Counted from the stretch's first letter, positions 31,673 through 41,301 are shown. The stretch is 64,000 bases of DNA from JAJECS01 sp965262745 (GCA_965262745.1 OZ253558.1:1736001-1800000); one strand, 5' to 3'. Numbers and translations: made by a program. Notes: a model not told the origin generated them from the letters alone.

Positions 31673-33865
31673 GTGATCCTCGAATCCTGGCGCCAGGCGC
31701 GGTGGCTGCGCGTGGTCATCGCCGGGGTGCGGCGGTGGGGCCTGGTGCTGCGGGTGACCGCGGCAGCGCTGGCGGCGCTGGGCCTGCTGAGCGTCGCGAT
31801 CTTCGGCGGTGAAACCCCGTTGTGGGCGCAGGAGGCGGAGGGTGCGGGGGTCGGGATCGCCCTCAGCGACCTGAGCCACTATCCCACGCACCTGACCGTG
31901 GACGGCTTCATGGTGGAGCTGTCGAATCTGACGGCGACCGAGGAATACCAGGTCACGGTGTCGAGCGACAGCGCCAACGTGGGGATCGGCGGCTGCGGCA
32001 CGTCGTCGCAGACGCAATCGGTGACGGGGGTGACGACCCGAGAGCTGCGATTCCTGGTGTACGCGTGCGCGGTGGGCGAGGCGACGGTGACGGCGGAGGT
32101 GCGACGGACAGGCGCGGACAGTAGCGAGGCGTCGGTCAGCCAGCGCCTGATGGTGGAGGCGATCCCCGAGAATGCGATTGGGGCAAGGGGAGAGAGGATT
32201 CGGGCGCCGGCGGCGGGGGCGGTGCCGAAGGCGGGCACGCCCGGGAGCGTGCCGAATACGTACTTCACCGACGTCACGTCCAACTCGGCGCGGGCGAACT
32301 GGGAGACGCCGAGCGACGGCGGGACGCCGCTGACGGGCTTCGGGCTGCTGTTCTGGCGGGACGGGACTGCGCAGCCGCCGTATAGCAGCGCGCTGGTGAA
32401 GGGCAAGTCGGCGCGGAGCCATCCGTATGAGAATCTACAGCCCGCCACGACCTATAAGTGGCGCATCCACGCCTGCAACGGGCCGGACAGCTGCGGGTAT
32501 TGGACCGTGCCGATCGTGCAGGTGACAACGGACGCCGCACCCGAGGACACGCCAACGCCGACGCCACGGCCGACTGCGGCTCCGCCGCCGCCGGTCAGCG
32601 GAGCCCCAAGCTTCGGCCCGGTGGCCGCCGCGGACTACAAGTTTCGCGTGGGGCATAGCCTCGTCGACCTGCCGCTGCCCGCGGCCACCGGCGGCAGCGG
32701 CGCGCTGACCTATAGCCTCGCGCCGGCGGTGCGCCAAGGGCCCACCTTCGACCTGGGCAACGGGCTCACCTTCGACGCAGATACGCGCGCGATCAGCGGC
32801 ACGCCGGCGGCCGCGGCCAATCGCGCGACGTACATCTATACCGTGACCGACGCAGACCGGAAAACGGCTCAGATACCGGTCTCCATCACGGTCTTCGACA
32901 TTGCGGAGGCGGTTCTCGAGGGAGGCGTGGCGAGGCCGTTGCTGGAATCGACGTGGGGTGTGCTGGGCTATCGCGCCGTCGTGTTGGAGGAGGGGACGAT
33001 CTTAAGGACGGATGGCCACCAGTTGCAACTGCGAATTCCAGCCGGCGCGGGCTTTCAATTCGGCAAGACCTGCACGTGGCCCGCCGCGGCGCCAACGGAC
33101 ACCACCATGCTTGAGTCGCCCTGGGTGCAGTCGAATCTCGGCTTCTACGTCGTGCGGTGCGCCCTGGGGGGAGGAACCAACGTCAGAGTGGAAGTGCAGG
33201 CAAGGCTCGGCGACGGCGGGACGCCTGCCGTGCTCTACGACGCGACGATGAACATCAAACATTCGTGGCACCGGCACGACCACACGGTGGCCTACTACAT
33301 CCGCGGCGCCAGCGGCACGACGATCACCGGCGTGACCAATGGCACGCAGGAAGGCCTTTTTCCAGCGTCCACGAACAGGCCGAATCCGGAGTTGACCAAG
33401 CCGGCCAACTATGCGAACGCGGCGAACGCCTGGGCAAACGCGGGCGCGCGCGGCGTCACCGTCACGCCGGCAGCTGCCGAGGCCGGCGCCGACGTGATCA
33501 TTGAAGGGTATTGGAACCCAGGCACCGACGACGACAAGTGCGGCGGCAGCGTTGCCTGCACCTATCCCGCCGGCACCTATCCGCATATCGGCAACGGGCA
33601 GAAGTTCGCGATTGAGGACCCGCCGCAGTGGCCGGAAGGAAGCGAAGAAGAGTGGACGCTCAGTCTAAGGAGCGCAACTAGACAGCCAATGAAGTTCGAA
33701 TACTTGCCCTGGGTGTTGATGCATGAGTTCGGGCATACGCTGGGTCTGGGACACAGCGCGGACAGCGACACCATCATGCGCGGCAATACCCGGCGCGACC
33801 TCTCCGACACCGACGCGCAGGGATTGCGGGCCACCTATGCCCACCACCCCACGCCCACGCCTTAG
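31673..33865 (+). CDS. secreted multidomain metzincin-type metalloprotease (module 1)
   Basis: A 730-residue protein starting at GTG. A long basic N-terminus and hydrophobic helix (VTAAALAALGLLSVAIFGG) form a signal sequence, cleaved near LWAQEA. Then follow a beta-rich domain (about 50-165), a fibronectin type III domain (about 190-290), a PTPTPRPTAAPPPP linker, and a cadherin/putative-Ig domain (about 310-405). The protease domain (about 430-725) has HEFGHTLGLGHSADSDTIM: the HExxHxxGxxH zinc site plus Met-turn. It ends HHPTPTP. It should act outside the cell. The GLUG lipoprotein gene starts 10 bp after its stop. Confidence 0.88.
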   Translation: MILESWRQARWLRVVIAGVRRWGLVLRVTAAALAALGLLSVAIFGGETPLWAQEAEGAGVGIALSDLSHYPTHLTVDGFMVELSNLTATEEYQVTVSSDSANVGIGGCGTSSQTQSVTGVTTRELRFLVYACAVGEATVTAEVRRTGADSSEASVSQRLMVEAIPENAIGARGERIRAPAAGAVPKAGTPGSVPNTYFTDVTSNSARANWETPSDGGTPLTGFGLLFWRDGTAQPPYSSALVKGKSARSHPYENLQPATTYKWRIHACNGPDSCGYWTVPIVQVTTDAAPEDTPTPTPRPTAAPPPPVSGAPSFGPVAAADYKFRVGHSLVDLPLPAATGGSGALTYSLAPAVRQGPTFDLGNGLTFDADTRAISGTPAAAANRATYIYTVTDADRKTAQIPVSITVFDIAEAVLEGGVARPLLESTWGVLGYRAVVLEEGTILRTDGHQLQLRIPAGAGFQFGKTCTWPAAAPTDTTMLESPWVQSNLGFYVVRCALGGGTNVRVEVQARLGDGGTPAVLYDATMNIKHSWHRHDHTVAYYIRGASGTTITGVTNGTQEGLFPASTNRPNPELTKPANYANAANAWANAGARGVTVTPAAAEAGADVIIEGYWNPGTDDDKCGGSVACTYPAGTYPHIGNGQKFAIEDPPQWPEGSEEEWTLSLRSATRQPMKFEYLPWVLMHEFGHTLGLGHSADSDTIMRGNTRRDLSDTDAQGLRATYAHHPTPTP

Positions 33866-33875
33866 GGGAACCGCG

Positions 33876-36602
33876 ATGCTGTACGTGTCCCATATGCTCC
33901 GAACGCGCGCCTGGCGGTTCCTGGCGCTCGCGCTGGCCGCGGCGGTGACGGTCGCCGCCTGCGGGCCCAGCGATCCGGGTGTTGCGCCCACCCCAACCCC
34001 CCGCATCAATCGATTGTCGAACCCCATGTGGCGGGTCGCGCCGTCGCTGGAGGAGCAGATCTTCCGCTCGTCGGTCATCGTGCGCGCCTCGCTGCAGTCG
34101 GCCACGGGGACGGTAGAGACCGTGCCGAGCGATCCGGGCGTCGCGTCCACCTATCGCCCGGTGCAGGAGTTGCGGTTCACGGTGCACGAATACATGAAGG
34201 GCACCGGGGCGACCGCGCTCCTGGTGGTGGTGCGGGCTCGGCACACGTTTCTGACCGAGGCCGCGGCACGCGAGCAGGTGGACTTCGCCGTGGCGCGCCG
34301 CGTCACCACCTGGGACGACCGACAGGGGGTGCTCTTCCTGGAGACGCCGGCGCCGCCATATGCCTCCGCTGCCGCGAGCGGCGGGGCGTCCGGAGCCGCG
34401 GGGCGCGCGTCCGCGCCCGCATTGGAGTTCACGCAATCGAACTGGGACCAGTCACCGTGGGCCTACAGCGTGGATACGCTGAGCCGCGCCTGGCTGCCGG
34501 CGCGGGACGTTGGCGGCGCGGCGGGCCAGACGCGGGCGGCGGGCGCTGCCAGCACGGTGTTCATCACCGACGGGGCGGAGTCGCCGCCGCCGGTGGTGAC
34601 TTTGACCGACCTGCGCGCCCAGATCGCGGCGCTGGCCGCCGAGTTGCAAGCCGGGGAAGGCATCGAGGGCTTCACGGACTGCGTCCTTGACAGAATTGGA
34701 CATGCACGCCATCGCCGCGCCGTCCCGTGGACCCCATTTCAGGATGCAGCGACGCTGACCTCCGGGTCGGCGGCCGGGACCGAGGTGTACGAGGAGAGAA
34801 ACGAGTATCGAGAACCACAATACAGCCGCTGGTGGCTCAGCGGCCCGGACCCCGAGCGCTTCCAGACCCTGATCATCGACGACGACGATCAAGCCAGCAA
34901 CGGCTACGACCACGCGCTGGTCACGGCGCGCCCTCTGCCCGCCGGCGCCTATCGCGTGCACTACAACTGGCAACACTACTCGGAGATTCCGTGCAACTTC
35001 ATGCCCGACGATACGTACGATGATTTCACGGTGACGGTCACGGCGCCGGCGGGGACGGTGCATGAGGCGTTCTTCGACCCGGTGGCCGTTGGCGCCGGCG
35101 TGGGCGCGGACAACAGCCACGGCGCGCTCACGCCCACGGGGTTCACCGTCGGCGGCACCGCCGCCGCCCTCCAGCGGCTGAACTGGGAGGCCCAGCAGCT
35201 CCAGCTTGAGCTGTCGGCGGCCGTCCCGCTGGCCAATCACTACCTGGACCTCATCGGCCTCGACGGCGCGGTCGCCCTGCGGCTGGGCCTCGACGACGCG
35301 ACCACGGCAGCCACCGCCTCAGGCGGGCAGGCGTGGCGCTGGCGGGCCTGCGCCGCGCCCTGGGCGGACGGCGACCAGTTGATGCTGCGGCTGCATCACA
35401 GCGCCACCGCGCTGCCCGACGTCACCCCCGCCCCGGGCTGCGGCCCGGCGCCGACGTACGGCGCGGCGAGCTACACGCTGACGGTCGCCGCGCACGAGGA
35501 GGCCAGTGCGGCGGCGACGACGACGGTGACGATCACGGTGACGGACGTGACGGTCGACTACGACGCGTACGACGACGACGGGCTGATCGAGGTGGCGAAC
35601 CTGGCGCAGTTGCACGCGATCCGCTGGGACCTGGACGGCGATGGGACGGCCACCGATCCGGGCTACGCGCAGGCGTTCCCGGACGCCATGCCCGGCATGG
35701 GCTGCCCGGCGACGGGCTGCGTCGGCTACGAACTGACGGCGGACCTGGAATTCGACACGGACGGGAACGGCGTGGTGGACGCGGCGGACGCCTACTGGAA
35801 CGGCGGGGCGGGCTGGGAGCCGATCGGCACCTATACCGCCACCTTCCACGGCAACGGGCACGTGATCGCCAACCTGTTCATCGACCGGGGAACGATGGAC
35901 AACGTGGGCTTGTTTGGCACGACCGGGTCGGCGAGCGAGGTGCGCAACGTCGGCTTGCGCGCGGCAAACGTGACGGGGCGCTACGAAGTCGGCGGCCTGG
36001 TGGGCTACAGCAACGGCACGATCAGGATCAGCTACGTGACCGGGCACGTGACGGGGCAGTCGGGCGGCGGCCTGGCCGGCTTCAACCAAGGGCGGATCGT
36101 GGCCAGCTACGCGACGGCGGCGGTGACGACCGCCGACGACGCGGGCGGGCTGGTGGGCTTCAACGGCAGCGGGACGCGGATCGTGGCCAGTTACGCCACC
36201 GGCCCGGTGACCGGGAGGTCGCGGGCGGGCGGCCTGACGGCGGGGAGCGTGTCGGGGATCACGGCCAGCTACGCGACGGGGGCGGTGACCGGCGACGGCA
36301 CGGTCGGCGGGCTGGTGGGCGCGAACTTCAGCTCGACGACGGCGAGCTACTGGGATACGACGACGAGCGGGGTGACGACGGGAAGCGGCGGCACGGGGAA
36401 GACGACGACCGAGCTGCAGACGCCGACGGGGTACACGGGCATCTACGCGACCTGGAACGTGAACATCGACGGCGCGGCCGGCACCGACGACCCATGGGAC
36501 TTCGGCACGGCGAGCGAGTATCCGGTGCTCAAGGTGGACTTCGACGGCGATGGCACGGCGAGTTGGGAGGAGTTCGGGGACCAGCGGCCGGTGCCCAACT
36601 AG
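33876..36602 (+). CDS. GLUG-repeat surface lipoprotein (module 1)
   Basis: ATG 33876, after GGGGAA, starts a 908-residue lipoprotein (leader ending VAACG). Residues about 45-200 form a diverged beta-rich domain with repeated themes SSVIVRASLQSA, RFTVHEYMKGTG and DRQGVLFLE. A middle region includes TLIIDDDDQASNGYDHALVT. Then come a hydrophobic-binding-like domain (about 390-525), EF-hand-like calcium loops (DLDGDGTATD, DTDGNGVVDAAD, DFDGDGTASWEEF) and about five GLUG repeats (GGLVGYSNG, GGLAGFNQG, GGLVGFNGS). An adhesin or matrix role fits. After its TAG the frame stays open into the next gene. Confidence 0.88.
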   Translation: MLYVSHMLRTRAWRFLALALAAAVTVAACGPSDPGVAPTPTPRINRLSNPMWRVAPSLEEQIFRSSVIVRASLQSATGTVETVPSDPGVASTYRPVQELRFTVHEYMKGTGATALLVVVRARHTFLTEAAAREQVDFAVARRVTTWDDRQGVLFLETPAPPYASAAASGGASGAAGRASAPALEFTQSNWDQSPWAYSVDTLSRAWLPARDVGGAAGQTRAAGAASTVFITDGAESPPPVVTLTDLRAQIAALAAELQAGEGIEGFTDCVLDRIGHARHRRAVPWTPFQDAATLTSGSAAGTEVYEERNEYREPQYSRWWLSGPDPERFQTLIIDDDDQASNGYDHALVTARPLPAGAYRVHYNWQHYSEIPCNFMPDDTYDDFTVTVTAPAGTVHEAFFDPVAVGAGVGADNSHGALTPTGFTVGGTAAALQRLNWEAQQLQLELSAAVPLANHYLDLIGLDGAVALRLGLDDATTAATASGGQAWRWRACAAPWADGDQLMLRLHHSATALPDVTPAPGCGPAPTYGAASYTLTVAAHEEASAAATTTVTITVTDVTVDYDAYDDDGLIEVANLAQLHAIRWDLDGDGTATDPGYAQAFPDAMPGMGCPATGCVGYELTADLEFDTDGNGVVDAADAYWNGGAGWEPIGTYTATFHGNGHVIANLFIDRGTMDNVGLFGTTGSASEVRNVGLRAANVTGRYEVGGLVGYSNGTIRISYVTGHVTGQSGGGLAGFNQGRIVASYATAAVTTADDAGGLVGFNGSGTRIVASYATGPVTGRSRAGGLTAGSVSGITASYATGAVTGDGTVGGLVGANFSSTTASYWDTTTSGVTTGSGGTGKTTTELQTPTGYTGIYATWNVNIDGAAGTDDPWDFGTASEYPVLKVDFDGDGTASWEEFGDQRPVPN

Positions 36603-36725
36603 GCGCCGGCGTTCACGGACGGCGCGGCGTCGCGGAGCCACAACTACGCGGGGCTAGAGCCCGCCACGACCTACAAGTTCCGCATCCACGCCTGCAACGG
36701 GCCGGACAGCTGCGGGTATTGGACC

Positions 36726-38162
36726 GTGCCGATCGTGCAGGTGACAACGGACGCCGCACCCGAGGACACGCCAACGCCGACGCCACGGCCGACTGCGGCT
36801 CCGCCGCCGCCGGTCAGCGGAGCCCCAAGCTTCGGCCCGGTGGCCGCCGCGGACTACAAGTTTCGCGTGGGGCATAGCCTCGTCGACCTGCCGCTGCCCG
36901 CGGCCACCGGCGGCAGCGGCGCGCTGACCTATAGCCTCGCGCCGGCGGTGCGCCAAGGGCCCACCTTCGACCTGGGCAACGGGCTCACCTTCGACGCAGA
37001 TACGCGCGCGATCAGCGGCACGCCGGCGGCCGCGGCCAATCGCGCGACGTACATCTATACCGTGACCGACGCAGACCGGAAAACGGCTCAGATACCGGTC
37101 TCCATCACGGTCTTCGACATTGCGGAGGCGGTTCTCGAGGGAGGCGTGGCGAGGCCGTTGCTGGAATCGACGTGGGGTGTGCTGGGCTATCGCGCCGTCG
37201 TGTTGGAGGAGGGGACGATCTTAAGGACGGATGGCCACCAGTTGCAACTGCGAATTCCAGCCGGCGCGGGCTTTCAATTCGGCCAAACCTGCACCTGGCC
37301 TGCGGCGGCGCCAACCGACACCACCATGCTTGAGTCGTCGTGGTTGCCATCGAATTACGGCTTCCACGTCGTGCGGTGCGCCCTGGGCGGAGGGGACGCG
37401 GTCAGGGTGGAGGTGCAGGCGAGGCTGGGCGACGGCGGGATGCCTGCAGTGCTCTATCACGCGACGATGAACATCAAACATTCGTGGCACCGGAACGACC
37501 ACACGGTGGCCTACTACATTCGTGGCACCAGCGTCACGACGATCCACGGCGTCACCGTCGGCACGTCGATCACCGGCGTCACCACTGACACGCAAGAAGG
37601 CCTGTTTCCGGAGTCCACCAGCACGCCGCACCCGGCGTTAACGGAGCCGGCCAACTATGTGAAGGCGGCGGAGGCCTGGGAAAACGTGGACAGGGGCGGC
37701 GTCACGCTCGATCGTGCAAGCAGCGCCGCCGGCGCCGACGTGATCATTGAAGGGTACTGGGACCCTAACCTAGGCAAGGGTGACGACCGTCATTGCGGAG
37801 GCAGCGTGGCCTGCACTCGTGCCGCCGGCACCTACCCGCACATAGGCAACGGACAACGATTCCTGATCGAGAATCCGCCGCACTGGGGTCACGAAGACAA
37901 CCCGCAGATGTGGACCGATGATCTCGGGGAGTGGTGGCGCATGACCGACAAGTTCGAGTATTTGCCTCGAGTCTTGGCGCACGAGCTCGGGCACACGCTG
38001 GGTTTAGGGGACGGCGCGAACGGGGACGACGTAATGGCGTGGGCTACCCGGGAGCCAAGTCCGTGCTCTTTTACGGCCCAAGTCCTTGATCGATGCGGCT
38101 TCTCGGATGGTGACATGCAGGGACTGCGAGCGATCTATGCGCACCACCGCGATGATCATTAG
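36726..38162 (+). CDS. 5'-truncated second metalloprotease copy (module 2)
   Basis: A 478-residue frame from GTG 36726 with no signal peptide. It carries the last FN3 strand, the PTPTPRPTAAPPPP linker, the cadherin-like domain (identical to module 1) and a protease domain that diverges after about residue 190. The zinc site is HELGHTLGLGDGANGDDVM, so the third ligand is Asp instead of His. The frame is open back to 36603, immediately after the TAG of the GLUG gene and in the same frame, with a half FN3 domain (residues around SRSHNYAGLEPATTYKFRIH). Export would need read-through of that TAG or another signal; otherwise it is a decaying copy. Confidence 0.7.
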   Translation: MPIVQVTTDAAPEDTPTPTPRPTAAPPPPVSGAPSFGPVAAADYKFRVGHSLVDLPLPAATGGSGALTYSLAPAVRQGPTFDLGNGLTFDADTRAISGTPAAAANRATYIYTVTDADRKTAQIPVSITVFDIAEAVLEGGVARPLLESTWGVLGYRAVVLEEGTILRTDGHQLQLRIPAGAGFQFGQTCTWPAAAPTDTTMLESSWLPSNYGFHVVRCALGGGDAVRVEVQARLGDGGMPAVLYHATMNIKHSWHRNDHTVAYYIRGTSVTTIHGVTVGTSITGVTTDTQEGLFPESTSTPHPALTEPANYVKAAEAWENVDRGGVTLDRASSAAGADVIIEGYWDPNLGKGDDRHCGGSVACTRAAGTYPHIGNGQRFLIENPPHWGHEDNPQMWTDDLGEWWRMTDKFEYLPRVLAHELGHTLGLGDGANGDDVMAWATREPSPCSFTAQVLDRCGFSDGDMQGLRAIYAHHRDDH

Positions 38163-38172
38163 GGGGACCCCG

Positions 38173-41127
38173 ATGCTGTACGTGCCCCGTGTGCTCCAAC
38201 GGCGGGCCTGGCGGTTCCCGGCGCTGGTGCTTCTGCTCGCCTTGGCCGCCGCCTGCGGACCGGCGGCCACTGAGGCCACCTCATTGCCTTCCGCGCACCG
38301 GGCAATCAGTGCCGCTTCGCCTCAGATGCCTGCTGACGCCCCACCAGTCTCCGTTGCACAGAGTATCGACTGGTTTGTCCCTCCGTCGCTGGAGGAGCAG
38401 ATATTCACCTCGTCGGTCATCGTGCGCGCCTCGCTCGAGTCGGCGACGCCGGCGGTGGAGAGAGTGCTCAGCGATCCCGGCGGCGCGCCCACCTACCGCG
38501 CCGTGCAGGAGCTGCGCTTCACGGTGCACGAGTATCTCAAGGGCAGTGGGCCTACCACCCTGCTTGTGGCGGTGCGTGGTGAAGGCCGACAGGTGACCGA
38601 GGCGGCGGCACGAGAATTTGCGGAGAGCGCCACTGCACAGCGGGTCACGACCTGGGACGACCGGCAGGGAGTGCTCTTCTTGTCCGAGTTGCCGGCCGCC
38701 TATGTCCCGGCCGGCCAGGCGGCCGGCGCCACGAGAAATGCCGCGGCGTCGGCGTTGGCCTTCACGCGATCAAATAACCAAGCGGCGTGGGACTACAGCG
38801 TGGACACGCTGAGCCGAGCCTGGCTGCCGGCGCGGGACGCTGCGGGGGCGGGCGGGGCCTCGGGGACGGCGGCCCGCACGACCAGCCAGGCCTACATCAC
38901 TGACGGGGCCAAATCACCGCCGCCAGTGGTAGCCCTGACCGATCTGCGTGCCCAGATTGCGGCGCTGGCGGCGGAGCTTAGGACGGGGGCGGGCGTTGCA
39001 GGCTTCCAGCGCTGCATCAGCGGCAGGATAGGGCATGAGCGGGCGAGGCGCGCAGTGCCACTGCCATCGCGCTCGATCCCCGTCCAACTAGCCTCCGGTG
39101 TCGCGGCGAACACCGACGTGTTTCGGAGCACAATTCCGCAACGTGGTGACCCGCAGTACAGTCGCTTTTGGCTCAGCGGCTCCGACCACGAGCGCTTCCA
39201 GGCCCTGATCATCGACGACGACGATCAGTCCAGCACCGGCTACGACCACACGCTGGCCACTGCCCGCCCGCTGCCAGCAGGGACGTACGAAGTGCGCTAC
39301 AACGAGCAGCACTACTTGGACTTTCCATGCAACTTCGTGCCTGATGATGCCTACAACCCTATTGAAGTCCAGGTCACGGCGCCGGCGGGGACGGTGCATG
39401 AGGCGTTCTTCGACCCGGTGGCCGTTGGCGCCGGCGTGGGCGCGGACAACAGCCACGGCGCGCTCACGCCCACGGGGTTCACCGTCGGCGGCACCGCCGC
39501 CGCCCTCCAGCGGCTGAACTGGGAGGCCAAGCAGCTCCAGCTTGAGCTGTCGGCGGCCGTCCCGCTGGCCAATCACTACCTGGACCTCATCGGCCTCGAC
39601 GGCGCGGTCGCCCTGCGGCTGGGCCTCGACGACGCCACCACCGCGACCATTGCGGGCGGCGGGCAGGCCTGGCGCTGGCCGGCCTGCGCCGCGCCCTGGG
39701 CGGCGGGCGACCAGCTGATGCTGCGGCTGCATCACAGCGCCACCGCGCTGCCCGACGTCACCCCCGCCCCGGGCTGCGGCCCGGCGCCGACGTACGGCGC
39801 GGCGAGCTATGCCTTCACCGTGGCCGAAGACGCCGCGGTGGGCGCCGCGGTGGGCACGGTCACGGCCACGGCCGCCGGCGGCACCGCGGTGATTTACACG
39901 GTCACGGCCGGCGACGAGCACGCGGCATTCGCGATCGATGGAAGCACGGGCGCGCTGACGGTGGCCCGCCCGCTCGACTACGAGACCGCGGCGAGCTACA
40001 CGCTGACGGTCGCCGCGCACGAGGAGGCCAGTGCGGCGGCGACGACGACGGTGACGATCACGGTGACGGACGTGACGGTCGACTACGACGCGTACGACGA
40101 CGACGGGCTGATCGAGGTGGCGAACCTGGCGCAGTTGCACGCGATCCGCTGGGACCTGGACGGCGATGGGACGGCCACCGATCCGGGCTACGCGCAGGCG
40201 TTCCCGGACGCCATGCCCGGCATGGGCTGCCCGGCGACGGGCTGCGTCGGCTACGAACTGACGGCGGACCTGGAATTCGACACGGACGGGAACGGCGTGG
40301 TGGACGCGGCGGACGCCTACTGGAACGGCGGGGCGGGCTGGGAGCCGATCGGCACCTATACCGCCACCTTCCACGGCAACGGGCACGTGATCGCCAACCT
40401 GTTCATCGACCGGGGAACGATGGACAACGTGGGCTTGTTTGGCACGACCGGGTCGGCGAGCGAGGTGCGCAACGTCGGCTTGCGCGCGGCAAACGTGACG
40501 GGGCGCTACGAAGTCGGCGGCCTGGTGGGCTACAGCAACGGCACGATCAGGATCAGCTACGTGACCGGGCACGTGACGGGGCAGTCGGGCGGCGGCCTGG
40601 CCGGCTTCAACCAAGGGCGGATCGTGGCCAGCTACGCGACGGCGGCGGTGACGACCGCCGACGACGCGGGCGGGCTGGTGGGCTTCAACGGCAGCGGGAC
40701 GCGGATCGTGGCCAGTTACGCCACCGGCCCGGTGACCGGGAGGTCGCGGGCGGGCGGCCTGACGGCGGGGAGCGTGTCGGGGATCACGGCCAGCTACGCG
40801 ACGGGGGCGGTGACCGGCGACGGCACGGTCGGCGGGCTGGTGGGCGCGAACTTCAGCTCGACGACGGCGAGCTACTGGGATACGACGACGAGCGGGGTGA
40901 CGACGGGAAGCGGCGGCACGGGGAAGACGACGACCGAGCTGCAGACGCCGACGGGGTACACGGGCATCTACGCGACCTGGAACGTGAACATCGACGGCGC
41001 GGCCGGCACCGACGACCCATGGGACTTCGGCACGGCGAGCGAGTATCCGGTGCTCAAGGTGGACTTCGACGGCGATGGCACGGCGAGTTGGGAGGAGTTC
41101 GGGGACCAGCGGCCGGCGCCCAACTAG
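38173..41127 (+). CDS. GLUG-repeat surface lipoprotein (module 2)
   Basis: ATG 38173, after GGGGGA, starts a 984-residue lipoprotein (leader ending LAAACG). Its architecture matches the first GLUG protein. The N-terminal 400 residues are clearly diverged from that copy; the C-terminal 370 residues, from ASYTLTVAAHEEAS to EEFGDQRP, are identical in translation. It retains a complete cadherin-like domain (AFTVAEDAAVGAAVGTVTAT to ALTVARPLDY) that the first copy lacks through a 189-bp in-frame difference. As in module 1, a TAG after QRPAPN is followed by open sequence. Surface adhesion or calcium-dependent matrix binding is inferred. Confidence 0.88.
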   Translation: MLYVPRVLQRRAWRFPALVLLLALAAACGPAATEATSLPSAHRAISAASPQMPADAPPVSVAQSIDWFVPPSLEEQIFTSSVIVRASLESATPAVERVLSDPGGAPTYRAVQELRFTVHEYLKGSGPTTLLVAVRGEGRQVTEAAAREFAESATAQRVTTWDDRQGVLFLSELPAAYVPAGQAAGATRNAAASALAFTRSNNQAAWDYSVDTLSRAWLPARDAAGAGGASGTAARTTSQAYITDGAKSPPPVVALTDLRAQIAALAAELRTGAGVAGFQRCISGRIGHERARRAVPLPSRSIPVQLASGVAANTDVFRSTIPQRGDPQYSRFWLSGSDHERFQALIIDDDDQSSTGYDHTLATARPLPAGTYEVRYNEQHYLDFPCNFVPDDAYNPIEVQVTAPAGTVHEAFFDPVAVGAGVGADNSHGALTPTGFTVGGTAAALQRLNWEAKQLQLELSAAVPLANHYLDLIGLDGAVALRLGLDDATTATIAGGGQAWRWPACAAPWAAGDQLMLRLHHSATALPDVTPAPGCGPAPTYGAASYAFTVAEDAAVGAAVGTVTATAAGGTAVIYTVTAGDEHAAFAIDGSTGALTVARPLDYETAASYTLTVAAHEEASAAATTTVTITVTDVTVDYDAYDDDGLIEVANLAQLHAIRWDLDGDGTATDPGYAQAFPDAMPGMGCPATGCVGYELTADLEFDTDGNGVVDAADAYWNGGAGWEPIGTYTATFHGNGHVIANLFIDRGTMDNVGLFGTTGSASEVRNVGLRAANVTGRYEVGGLVGYSNGTIRISYVTGHVTGQSGGGLAGFNQGRIVASYATAAVTTADDAGGLVGFNGSGTRIVASYATGPVTGRSRAGGLTAGSVSGITASYATGAVTGDGTVGGLVGANFSSTTASYWDTTTSGVTTGSGGTGKTTTELQTPTGYTGIYATWNVNIDGAAGTDDPWDFGTASEYPVLKVDFDGDGTASWEEFGDQRPAPN

Positions 41128-41301
41128 GCGCCGGCGTTCACGGACGGCACGCCGAGCCGGGTGACGCGGTTGAACCTGGCGAGCAAGAGCCTGACGGGGA
41201 GCATTCCGGCGGGGCGGGGCCAGCGGTTCGAGCTGACCACGGCCGACCTGAGTTCCAACCAGCTGACGGGGGATATCCCGCGGGAGCTGGGCCGCACCTA
41301 G
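41128..41301 (+). pseudogene. in-frame leucine-rich-repeat fragment after the GLUG gene
   Basis: Immediately after the TAG at 41125-41127 the same frame continues APAFTDGTPSRVTRLNLASK, then SLTGSIPAGRGQRFELTTAD and LSSNQLTGDIPRELGRT, a leucine-rich repeat of plant-like LxLSxNxLTGxIP type, ending at a TAG (41299-41301) that overlaps the NUDIX stop on the other strand. It has no start codon of its own and looks like a leftover module of a once longer surface protein. Confidence 0.65.

Noticed and set aside
39088..40614. 508-codon minus-strand frame under the second GLUG gene (and its twin at 35319-36641)
   Set aside because: Arg/Val/His-rich low-complexity antisense product of a GC-rich repeat gene; no start signal, and the plus-strand gene has clear domains.
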